64,000 bases of DNA, from positions 1 through 64,000 of the forward strand of contig NZ_JAHQZU010000011.1 in NCBI RefSeq assembly GCF_019061185.1, read 5' to 3'. Under the pieces are notes generated by a model, which was not told where the DNA came from, did not search any database, and saw only the letters and a program-made list of their open reading frames with translations. Positions 56,586-64,000 of the stretch are shown here, in pieces (positions within the stretch are counted from its first letter, which is position 1; each line of letters opens with the position of its first letter). The position numbers and the translations under genes were made by a program. This DNA comes from Paracoccus sp. Z118 (lineage in GTDB: Bacteria > Pseudomonadota > Alphaproteobacteria > Rhodobacterales > Rhodobacteraceae).

Positions 56586-58802
56586 ATGAAAATCCTTGGC
56601 CTCCTGCTCAGCCTGATCGTCACGCTCGCCTTCGCCGGCCCCGGCTCCGCCCAGTCGCTGCTGGAGGAGTTCCTGCCCCAGCAGACGGCGAGCGAGCTGA
56701 TGCCCGGCGCCGACGGCTTCGGCGCGATCCGCCCGGACCTGCCCGTGGCGCCCGTGCTGGACGGGGGCGAGACGGTGGCCTGGGCCTTCGTCACCTCGGA
56801 TTTCGTGGGCACGACCGGCTATTCGGGCAAGCCGATCCACTCGATGGTCGTCGTGGACAACGACGCCAAGGTGGTCAGCGTCCGTCTGCTGAAACACTCC
56901 GAACCGATCGTTCTGATCGGCATTCCCGAAGCGAAGGTCCGGGCGCTGGTCGAGGGTTATGCCGGGCTGGACCTCGTCGCGGCGGCCCGCTCGGGCGGCA
57001 CCTCCCACGAGCTGGACATCATTTCCGGCGCGACGGTCACGGTGATGGTGATCGACGATTCCATCGTCCGCTCGGGCCTGAGGGTGGCGCGCGATCTGGG
57101 GCTGGGCGGCCTTGCGCCGGACGTCGAGGCCGGGCCGCAATTCGTGCTGAACCCCGACGCCGAGCCCGCGACGAGCTGGACCGAGATGGAGGGCGACGGC
57201 ACCGTCCGCCGGCTGGTGCTGAGCGTGGGCGAGGTCAACGAGGCATTCGCGACCCATCCCGACGACCGCGCCGCGACGCGCCCGCTGGCCGAGCCGCCCG
57301 AGACGACTTTCATCGACATGGCGGCCACGCTGGTCTCGGTTCCGCAGATCGGCAGCGCGCTTCTGAACGAGGGCGACTTCCGCAACCTTCAGGCGCAGCT
57401 TGGCGAGGGCCAGCACGCCATCGCGGTGATGGGGCAGGGGCTCTACAGCTTCAAGGGCTCGGGCTATGTGCGCGGCGGCATCTTCGACCGGATCGTGCTG
57501 ATCCAGGACGACATCTCGGTGCGCTTCCGCGACCGCGACCATGTCCGGCTGAACGGCATCGCCCCCGAGGACGCGCCGGACTACAACGAGACCGACCTGT
57601 TCCGCATTCCCGCCGATTCCGGCTTCGACCCGACCAGGCCGTTCCGCATCCAGCTTCTGGTGCAGCGGGCGGTGGGGCCGGTGGAACGCGTCTATCAGGC
57701 GTTCGATCTGGGCTATCAGGTTCCCAACCGCTACCTGACGCAGGTCGAGCAGCCCGCCCCGCCGCCCGAGGCCGCCGCGCCCGCCGACACCGCCGCGCCG
57801 GTCGCAGCGGCCGTCGCCGACCGCACCGAGGCCCAGGGTCAGGCCGCCCTGTGGCAGCGCATCTGGGATGCGAAGCAGGTGGAGATCGCCATCCTGATCG
57901 GGATGCTCGCGGTCCTGACCGGCGCCTTCTTCTTCATGGGCCAGGTGACCAGGAACGAGCGGCACTTCTACATCTTCCGCATGGCGTTCCTGACGGTGAC
58001 GCTGGTCTGGCTGGGATGGTATGCGCAGGCGCAGCTCAGCGTCCTCAACGTCCTCGCGCTGTTCAACTCGCTGATGACGGGGTTCAGCTGGCAGGCCTTC
58101 CTGCTCGATCCGCTGGTCTTCATCCTGTGGTTCGCGGTCGCGGCGGCGCTGATCTTCTGGGGCCGCGGGGCCTATTGCGGCTGGCTGTGCCCCTTCGGCG
58201 CGCTGCAGGAGCTGACCAACCAGATCGGCCGCAAGCTGGGCATCCCGCAATGGACCGTGCCGTGGGCGCTGCACGAGCGGCTGTGGCCGGTGAAATACAT
58301 CATCTTCCTCGGCCTCTTCGGCGTCTCGCTGGCCGGGGTCGAGCAGGCCGAGCGTCTGGCCGAGGTCGAGCCGTTCAAGACCGCGATCATCCTCAACTTC
58401 GTCCGCGCCTGGCCGTTCGTGGCCTATGCGGTGGCGCTGCTGGTCGCGGGCCTGTTCGTGGAGCGGTTCTTCTGCCGCTACATGTGCCCGCTGGGTGCGG
58501 CGCTGGCGATCCCGGCCCGGATCCGCATGTTCGACTGGCTCAAGCGCTACAAGGAATGCGGGAACCCCTGCCAGACCTGCGCGAATGAATGCCCCGTCCA
58601 GTCGATCCACCCCACGGGCGAGATCAACCCGAACGAGTGCATCGACTGCCTGCACTGCCAGGTGCTCTATCGCTCGGAAACCAAGTGCCCGGTCGTCATC
58701 AAGAAGATCAAGCGGCGCGACGCGCTGGCCGCCAGCACGCCGCCGATCCTGGGCAAACCTCCGGCCGGCCATCCGAATGCCGCCCGGACCAGCAACGCTT
58801 AA
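56586..58802 (+). CDS. nosR: NosR, flavin and Fe-S membrane protein for N2O reduction
   Basis: 738-residue polytopic protein required for NosZ expression and electron supply. Signal peptide (1-22), periplasmic FMN-binding domain with flavinylation motif SGATVTV (Thr150), then helices from about 430 onwards, cytoplasmic CxxxCP pairs (CGWLCPFG from Cys531; CRYMCPLG) and a C-terminal two-[4Fe-4S] ferredoxin domain ([24 protein letters not shown]). All Cys motifs complete. Start ATG 56586; the Shine-Dalgarno is weak. First gene of nosRZDFYL. Confidence 0.96.
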   Translation: MKILGLLLSLIVTLAFAGPGSAQSLLEEFLPQQTASELMPGADGFGAIRPDLPVAPVLDGGETVAWAFVTSDFVGTTGYSGKPIHSMVVVDNDAKVVSVRLLKHSEPIVLIGIPEAKVRALVEGYAGLDLVAAARSGGTSHELDIISGATVTVMVIDDSIVRSGLRVARDLGLGGLAPDVEAGPQFVLNPDAEPATSWTEMEGDGTVRRLVLSVGEVNEAFATHPDDRAATRPLAEPPETTFIDMAATLVSVPQIGSALLNEGDFRNLQAQLGEGQHAIAVMGQGLYSFKGSGYVRGGIFDRIVLIQDDISVRFRDRDHVRLNGIAPEDAPDYNETDLFRIPADSGFDPTRPFRIQLLVQRAVGPVERVYQAFDLGYQVPNRYLTQVEQPAPPPEAAAPADTAAPVAAAVADRTEAQGQAALWQRIWDAKQVEIAILIGMLAVLTGAFFFMGQVTRNERHFYIFRMAFLTVTLVWLGWYAQAQLSVLNVLALFNSLMTGFSWQAFLLDPLVFILWFAVAAALIFWGRGAYCGWLCPFGALQELTNQIGRKLGIPQWTVPWALHERLWPVKYIIFLGLFGVSLAGVEQAERLAEVEPFKTAIILNFVRAWPFVAYAVALLVAGLFVERFFCRYMCPLGAALAIPARIRMFDWLKRYKECGNPCQTCANECPVQSIHPTGEINPNECIDCLHCQVLYRSETKCPVVIKKIKRRDALAASTPPILGKPPAGHPNAARTSNA

Positions 58803-58819
58803 CCAAAGGGAGTTCCGTG

Positions 58820-60784
58820 ATGGAAACCAAAGAAAAGAAGGGTCTGAGCCGGAGGGCCGTGCTCGCCGCTTCCGCGGGCACCGCGGCGGCAGGGGCGTTC
58901 GGCGGCCGGCTGGCGCTGGGACCGGCGGCGATCGGCGCGGGCGCGGCCGGCGTCACCGCCGCCACCGCCACGGGTGCGGCGGCCCAGACGGGCGGGCACG
59001 CTTCCATCGCCGTCGATCCCGGCCAGCTGGACAGCTATTACGGCTTCTGGTCCTCGGGCCAGTCCGGCGAGGCGCGGATCATCGGCGTGCCCTCGATGCG
59101 CGAGCTGATGCGGATTCCGGTGTTCAACCGCTGCTCGGCCACCGGCTGGGGCCAGACCAACGAATCCATCCGCATCCACCAGCGGACGATGACCGAGGAT
59201 ACCAAGGCCTATCTCGCCGCCAACGGCAAGAAGATCCACGACAACGGCGACCTTCACCACCTGCACATGTCCTTCACCGAAGGGCGCTATGATGGCCGCT
59301 ACCTCTACACGCAGGACAAGGCGAACAACCGCGTCGCCCGGATCCGCTGCGACGTGATGAAATGCGACGCGATCCTGGAAATCCCGAACGCGAAGGCCAT
59401 GCACGGCTTCCGCCCGCAGAAGTTCCCGCGCACGAACTACCTGTTCGCCAATGGCGAGGAAGAATCGCCGCTGGTCAACGACGGCACGACGATGGACGAT
59501 CCGACGACCTACGTGAACATCTTCACGGCCGTCAACGCCGACGAGATGCAGGTCGCGTGGCAGGTCATGGTGTCGGGCAACCTCGACAACACCGATGCCG
59601 ATTACGAAGGAAAATGGGCGTTCTCGACCTCGTACAACTCGGAGATGGGGATGACCCTGGCCGAGATGACCGAGTCGGAAATGGACCATGTCGTCGTCTT
59701 CAACATCGCCGAGATCGAGCGCGCCATCGAGGCGGGCGAATATCAGGAGCTGAACGGCTGCAAGATCGTGGACGGGCGGAAAGAGGCGAACAGCAACTTC
59801 ACCCGCTACATCCCCATCGCCAACAACCCGCATGGCTGCAACATGGCGCCGGACCGGAAGCACCTCGTCATCGCCGGCAAGCTGTCGCCGACCGTGACGG
59901 TGCTGGACGTGACCAGGTTCGACGCCCTGTTCACCGAGAATGCCGACCCGCGCAGCGCCGTGGTGGCAGAGCCGGAAGTCGGCCTCGGCCCGCTGCACAC
60001 CGCCTTCGACGGGCGCGGCAACGCCTATACCTCGCTGTTCCTCGACAGCCAGGTCGCCAAGTGGAACATCGAGGACGCGATCCGCGCCTATAACGGCGAG
60101 GAGGTCGATCCGATCAAGGACAAGATCGACGTCCACTACCAGCCCGGCCACCTGAAGACGGTGATGGGCGAGACGCTGGACGCGCGGAACGACTGGATGG
60201 TGTGCCTGTCCAAGTTCTCCAAGGACCGCTTCCTGAACGTCGGCCCGCTGAAGCCGGAAAACGACCAGCTGATCGACATCTCGGGCGACCGGATGGTGCT
60301 GGTCCATGACGGCCCCAATTTCGCCGAACCCCACGATGCGATCGCGGTCGATCCGGCGATCATGGCGCCGATCATCAAGTCGGTGTGGGAGCGCGACGAC
60401 CCGATGTGGGCCGAGACCCGCGCCCAGGCCGAGGCGGACGGCGTCGATATCGACGAATGGGCCGACACGGTGATCCGCGACGGCAACAAGGTCCGCGTCT
60501 ACATGTCCAGCGTGGCGCCCAGCTTCTCGCTGGAGGAGTTCCGGGTGACAGAGGGCGATGAGGTCACGGTGGTCGTCACCAACCTCGACGAGATCGACGA
60601 CCTCACCCACGGCTTCACCATGAGCGGCCACGGCATCGCGATGGAGGTCGCCCCGCGGGCGACGACGTCGGTGACCTTTATTGCCGCAAAGCCCGGCGTC
60701 TACTGGTATTACTGCCAGTGGTTCTGCCACGCGCTGCACATGGAGATGCGCGGCCGCATGTTCGTCGAGCCGAAGGCGGCCTGA
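58820..60784 (+). CDS. nosZ: Nitrous oxide reductase NosZ (clade I)
   Basis: Periplasmic copper enzyme reducing N2O to N2. 654 residues: Tat signal with twin Arg ([13 protein letters not shown]), marking clade I; seven-bladed propeller holding the CuZ cluster His (DLHHLHMSF and others); C-terminal cupredoxin with CuA ligands Cys632, Cys636, His640, Met643 in [20 protein letters not shown] precedes ATG 58820. All ligands seen are intact. Confidence 0.97.
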   Translation: METKEKKGLSRRAVLAASAGTAAAGAFGGRLALGPAAIGAGAAGVTAATATGAAAQTGGHASIAVDPGQLDSYYGFWSSGQSGEARIIGVPSMRELMRIPVFNRCSATGWGQTNESIRIHQRTMTEDTKAYLAANGKKIHDNGDLHHLHMSFTEGRYDGRYLYTQDKANNRVARIRCDVMKCDAILEIPNAKAMHGFRPQKFPRTNYLFANGEEESPLVNDGTTMDDPTTYVNIFTAVNADEMQVAWQVMVSGNLDNTDADYEGKWAFSTSYNSEMGMTLAEMTESEMDHVVVFNIAEIERAIEAGEYQELNGCKIVDGRKEANSNFTRYIPIANNPHGCNMAPDRKHLVIAGKLSPTVTVLDVTRFDALFTENADPRSAVVAEPEVGLGPLHTAFDGRGNAYTSLFLDSQVAKWNIEDAIRAYNGEEVDPIKDKIDVHYQPGHLKTVMGETLDARNDWMVCLSKFSKDRFLNVGPLKPENDQLIDISGDRMVLVHDGPNFAEPHDAIAVDPAIMAPIIKSVWERDDPMWAETRAQAEADGVDIDEWADTVIRDGNKVRVYMSSVAPSFSLEEFRVTEGDEVTVVVTNLDEIDDLTHGFTMSGHGIAMEVAPRATTSVTFIAAKPGVYWYYCQWFCHALHMEMRGRMFVEPKAA

Positions 60785-60787
60785 CCC

Positions 60788-62116
60788 ATGCGCCGACTGA
60801 TCCTGCTTCTGTGCCTCGCCTTCGCCCAGCCGCTCGCCGCGGCCGAGCGCGACGTCGCGCCGGGGCAGGGCAGTCTGGCGGCGGCCATCGCCTCGGCCGC
60901 GCCGGGCGATGTGCTGAAACTGACCGGCGGGGCCTACCTGGGCCCCGTCATCATCGACCGGCCGCTGACCATCACCGGCCCGCGCGGCGCGGTGGTGGAT
61001 GGCGGCGGCGACGGCACCGTCATCACCATCGACGCGCCGGACGTGACGCTGAGCGGCTTCGCCGTCACCGGATCGGGGCACAAGAACGAGGATCTCGACG
61101 CCGGGGTGAAGATCCTGAAAGGCGCCGACCGGGCGCGGATCGAAGGGCTGCTGCTGACCGAAAACATGCACGGCATCGACGTGCATGGCGGGCGCGACTC
61201 GCAGGTGATCGGGAACGAGATCATCGGCACCCGCCATCCGCACATGAACCAGCGCGGCAACGGCATCTATGCCTGGAACAGCCCCGGCACGCTGCTGCAG
61301 GGCAACTCGATCCGCTACGGCCGCGACGGCATCTTTTCCAACGCGAGCGCCGACAGCTTCTACCGCGACAACGTCTTCCGCGACCTGCGCTTCGGCGTGC
61401 ACTTCATGTATACCCGCAACACGGAGGTGTCGGGCAACATCTCGATCGGGAACCATCTGGGCTTCGCGATCATGTTCTCGGACCGGCCAAAGATCCTGAA
61501 CAACCGCAGTCTCGGCGACCGCGAGCACGGTTTGATGCTGAACTATTCCAACAACGGCGACATCTCGGGCAACCTGATCCGGGGCGGTACCAAGAAATGC
61601 CTGTTCATCTATAACGCCCACAAGAACCTGATGTTCGACAACCGCTTCGAGGGCTGCGGCATCGGCATCCACTTCACCGCCGGGTCCGAGCGTAACGTGC
61701 TGACCAACAACGCCTTCATCGGCAACCGCGAGCAGGTGAAATATGTCGGCACCCGCCACATGGAATGGAGCCATGAGGGGCGCGGCAACTTCTGGTCCGA
61801 CCATCCCGCGTTCGACCTGAACGGCGACGGCGTGGCGGACAGCGCCTATCGCCCGAACGACCTGATGGACCAGATCCTGTGGTCGCAGCCCGCCGCCGCG
61901 CTTCTGACCGGCTCGCCCGCCGTGCAACTGGTTCGCTGGAGCCAGCAGAGCTTTCCCGCCACGCTGCCCGGAGGCGTGCGCGACTCGGCGCCGCTGATGC
62001 GCCCCCTGACGATCGACGTCCCGCCCGAGGTGCTGCCCTACGAGGCAGAGGCCACCGGACGCTGGGCCAAAGGAAATTATGATGACCTCGACCCTGACGA
62101 TATCTCAACCCACTGA
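60788..62116 (+). CDS. nosD: NosD periplasmic copper-delivery beta-helix protein
   Basis: 442-residue periplasmic protein with signal peptide (1-19) and parallel beta-helix made of CASH repeats (VIGNEII, LQGNSIRYG, VSGNISIG, ISGNLIRGG, MFDNRFEG). Works with NosFY to mature the CuZ site. C-terminal MEWSHEGRGNFWSDHPAFDLNGDGVADSAYRPNDLMDQ split into the family hallmark GNFWSDH. Overlaps nosF by 38 bases. Confidence 0.94.
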   Translation: MRRLILLLCLAFAQPLAAAERDVAPGQGSLAAAIASAAPGDVLKLTGGAYLGPVIIDRPLTITGPRGAVVDGGGDGTVITIDAPDVTLSGFAVTGSGHKNEDLDAGVKILKGADRARIEGLLLTENMHGIDVHGGRDSQVIGNEIIGTRHPHMNQRGNGIYAWNSPGTLLQGNSIRYGRDGIFSNASADSFYRDNVFRDLRFGVHFMYTRNTEVSGNISIGNHLGFAIMFSDRPKILNNRSLGDREHGLMLNYSNNGDISGNLIRGGTKKCLFIYNAHKNLMFDNRFEGCGIGIHFTAGSERNVLTNNAFIGNREQVKYVGTRHMEWSHEGRGNFWSDHPAFDLNGDGVADSAYRPNDLMDQILWSQPAAALLTGSPAVQLVRWSQQSFPATLPGGVRDSAPLMRPLTIDVPPEVLPYEAEATGRWAKGNYDDLDPDDISTH

Positions 62117-63080
62117 GCATTTCCGCGCGCGGCAGGCCGCCGCGGCCCCGGTGGCCGTGGCGCGGAACACCGCGCCCGAGGCCGGCGCGACGCTGAGGAT
62201 CGCGGGTCTCAGCAAGCGTTATCAGGCCGTGCAGGCGCTGGACGACGTGTCGCTGACGCTGCTGCCGGGAATGCGCGTCGCGCTGCTGGGCCACAACGGC
62301 GCGGGCAAGTCCACGATGATGAAGATCATCCTCGGGCTGATCCCCTATGACGGCGGCACGATCGAGGTCTGCGGCGAGGCGCCGGGCTCCGCCGGGGCGC
62401 GGGCGCAGGTCGCCTATCTGCCGGAAAACGCCGCCTTCCACCCCGCGCTGACCGGGCAGGAGCAGATCCGCCACTACCTCGCCCTGCGCGGCGAGGACCC
62501 GAAACAGGCGCTGGAGCTGCTGGAGCGGGTCGGCCTCGGCCATGCTGCCAGACGCCGGATCGGCACCTATTCCAAGGGGATGCGCCAGCGCGTCGGACTG
62601 GCGCAGACGCTGATCGGCAAGCCGCGGCTTCTGGTGCTGGACGAGCCGACCTCGGGCCTCGATCCCGTTTCCCGGCGGGACTTCTATGCGCTGCTGGACC
62701 AACTGGCCGCCGAGGGCGCGTCGATCCTGCTGTCCTCGCACGCGCTGACCGAGGTGGAGGCGCGGACCGACCGCATCCTGATCCTGTCGGGCGGGCGGCT
62801 GGTCGCGCAGGGCACGCTGCCCGAACTGCGGCACGAGGCGGCGCTGCCCGTGGCGATGCACGTCACCCCGGCCCCCGGCCAGACCCGCGCGCTGGCCGAG
62901 GCGATCCCTGAAGCCGGCATCGGCAATGACGGCCTGCTGCACCTGACCTGCCAGCAATCAGAAAAGCTGGCGCTGCTGGCCCGCATCTCCGCGCTCGGCG
63001 GGCGGGTTGCCGATCTCGACGTGATCCCGCCCAGCCTCGAAGACATCTACAGCCATTTCAGCCGGAGGGACGGCCAATGA
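62079..63080 (+). CDS. nosF: NosF ABC ATPase
   Basis: 333-residue ATPase of the NosDFY copper-site maturation transporter. Walker A GHNGAGKST (about 71-79), signature YSKGMRQRVGLAQ, Walker B LLVLDEPTSGLDP, H-loop LSSHAL. The N-terminus is about 40 residues longer than usual ([17 protein letters not shown]), low-complexity, from ATG 62079 or 62082 after AAAGGA. Overlaps nosD and ends coupled to nosY (overlap of four bases). Confidence 0.94.
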   Translation: MMTSTLTISQPTEHFRARQAAAAPVAVARNTAPEAGATLRIAGLSKRYQAVQALDDVSLTLLPGMRVALLGHNGAGKSTMMKIILGLIPYDGGTIEVCGEAPGSAGARAQVAYLPENAAFHPALTGQEQIRHYLALRGEDPKQALELLERVGLGHAARRRIGTYSKGMRQRVGLAQTLIGKPRLLVLDEPTSGLDPVSRRDFYALLDQLAAEGASILLSSHALTEVEARTDRILILSGGRLVAQGTLPELRHEAALPVAMHVTPAPGQTRALAEAIPEAGIGNDGLLHLTCQQSEKLALLARISALGGRVADLDVIPPSLEDIYSHFSRRDGQ

Positions 63081-63901
63081 TCGCGCCCGTTCTCGCCACC
63101 GCCGCCACCGAATACCGCATCGCCCTGCGCAACCGCTGGGTGCTGATCGCCACACTGCTGATGCTGCTGTTCTCGCTGGTGCTGGCCGCCGCCGGGGCCG
63201 CGCCGACCGGCGACGTGGGCGTGGACCGCCTGTCGATCACCGTCGCCTCGCTGACTTCGCTCGCCGTCTATCTGGTCCCGCTGCTGGCGCTGCTGATGAG
63301 CTTCGACGCAATCGCCGGCGAGACCGAGCGGGGGACGTTGCCCCTGCTGCTGACCTATCCCGTCTCGCGCCTGCAGATCCTGCTGGGCAAGCTGGTCGCG
63401 CATCTGGGGGTGCTGACGCTGGCGGTCGCGCTCGGCTACGGCGCGGCGGCGCTGGCCGCGTTCCTGTTCGATTCGTCCGCGATGGAGGGGCTGCCCGCGC
63501 TGTGGCGCCTGCTGTGGAGCTCGGCCCTGCTGGGCGCGACTTTCCTTGGTGCGGGCTATGCGCTGTCCTCGCTGTCGCGCCGCCCGTCCGGTGCGGCGGG
63601 GCTGGCGATCGGGCTGTGGCTGGGACTGGTGGTGCTGTATGACCTCGGGCTGCTGGCGATGATCGTCTCGGACGGGGGCGGGCAGTTCACGACCGAGTTC
63701 CTGCCTGTGGCGCTGCTGGCGAACCCCGCCGACGCCTTCCGCCTGTTCAACCTGACCGCCTCGGAAGCCGCGGCTGCGGCCGGCGGCGTCGGCGGGGCCG
63801 CCGGGTCGATCCCGCTGTGGCAGTCGCTGACCTCCGTCGCGCTCTGGCCGCTGCTGGCGCTGGCGCTGGCCTGGGCCGCATTCCGCAAGGTGACGCCATG
63901 A
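63077..63901 (+). CDS. nosY: NosY ABC permease
   Basis: 274-residue membrane subunit of NosDFY with six helices. Starts MIAPVLATAATEYRIALRNRWVLI; GETERGTLPLLLTYPVSRLQILLGKL is the ABC-2-type coupling segment; Met/Cys-free Gly/Ala-rich helix before the C-terminus (VGGAAGSIPLWQSL). Overlaps nosF and nosL by four bases each. Confidence 0.94.
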   Translation: MIAPVLATAATEYRIALRNRWVLIATLLMLLFSLVLAAAGAAPTGDVGVDRLSITVASLTSLAVYLVPLLALLMSFDAIAGETERGTLPLLLTYPVSRLQILLGKLVAHLGVLTLAVALGYGAAALAAFLFDSSAMEGLPALWRLLWSSALLGATFLGAGYALSSLSRRPSGAAGLAIGLWLGLVVLYDLGLLAMIVSDGGGQFTTEFLPVALLANPADAFRLFNLTASEAAAAAGGVGGAAGSIPLWQSLTSVALWPLLALALAWAAFRKVTP

Positions 63902-64000
63902 CCGCCCTGAGACTGACCGTCGCGGCCGCCCTGATGCTCGGCCTCGCCGGCTGCAAGGAGGAGATGGCGCAGGACATCTCGCCGGTCGAGATATCGGCGC
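63898..64000 (+). CDS. nosL: NosL copper-chaperone lipoprotein, truncated by window end
   Basis: Only the first 34 codons are present. MTALRLTVAAALMLGLAGC has lipobox LAGC and the next residues KEEMAQDISPVEISA match NosL starts. NosL binds Cu(I) and supplies NosD. ATG 63898 overlaps the nosY stop. Confidence 0.88.
   Translation, partial: MTALRLTVAAALMLGLAGCKEEMAQDISPVEISA

Noticed and set aside
56182..56589. 135-codon ORF before nosR
   Set aside because: Low-complexity translation, no ribosome site and irregular third-position use; kept only as a possibility in the findings because of its ATGA overlap with nosR.

Overview
The window is GC-rich, densely packed alphaproteobacterial chromosome, most likely Paracoccus or a close Rhodobacteraceae relative. 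Evidence: a propionyl-CoA carboxylase / methylmalonyl-CoA mutase locus, family-typical small proteins (DUF6497, a coiled-coil/ZapA pair), NnrR-type denitrification control and a nos (nitrous oxide reductase) cluster. The genus is inferred from gene content and style, not from a marker gene.

Layout. 1-3267: the right end of an integrative element with visibly lower GC, carrying two small proteins with HEPN-like R-x4-H motifs and a tyrosine recombinase abutting the 3' end of tRNA-Thr(GGT) (3268-3342). 3.6-11.2 kb: coiled-coil protein/ZapA, the Ku-LigD NHEJ pair, then an HTH-only ModE-like regulator and modABC. 11.2-21.1 kb (mostly minus): methylmalonyl-CoA mutase, pccA, small glycine-zipper lipoproteins, a DUF6497 protein and pccB, which together convert propionyl-CoA to succinyl-CoA; two DUF4174-like paralogues and a 21-codon sORF are interspersed. 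21.3-25.0 kb (plus): alr, phoH-ybeY-corC. 25.0-29.0 kb (minus): GNAT, DUF72, monooxygenase-like, guaA, ThiE-like. 29.1-31.4 kb: a large orphan beta-helix protein preceded by a perfect CtrA full site, a candidate gene transfer agent head spike. 31.5-38.3 kb: flavin/PNPOx-like, acs, periplasmic protein, TerB-DnaJ protein, GNAT, trpA, ychF. 38.35-38.89 kb: gene-poor segment with a cluster of perfect hairpins. 38.9-42.0 kb: divergent LysR/VOC dioxygenase pair and a TRIC-like channel. 42.2-47.4 kb: TetR-RND efflux operon with an AcrR-like operator. 47.5-51.6 kb: DsbA-like protein, HdeD plus NAPE-PLD-like hydrolase behind an EcfG-like promoter, cardiolipin synthase. 51.7-64 kb: denitrification block: nnrS, an Nnr-type Crp/Fnr regulator, DUF59/DUF2249/membrane protein operon (minus), and nosRZDFY with the start of nosL running off the window (plus).

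The denitrification block looks like one regulon. A perfect TTGCG-N4-CGCAA box lies upstream of nnrS, a near-perfect one upstream of the membrane protein operon, and an FNR-like TTGAT-N4-CTCAA box lies between that operon and nosR. No insertion sequence, CRISPR array, rRNA or riboswitch was seen.
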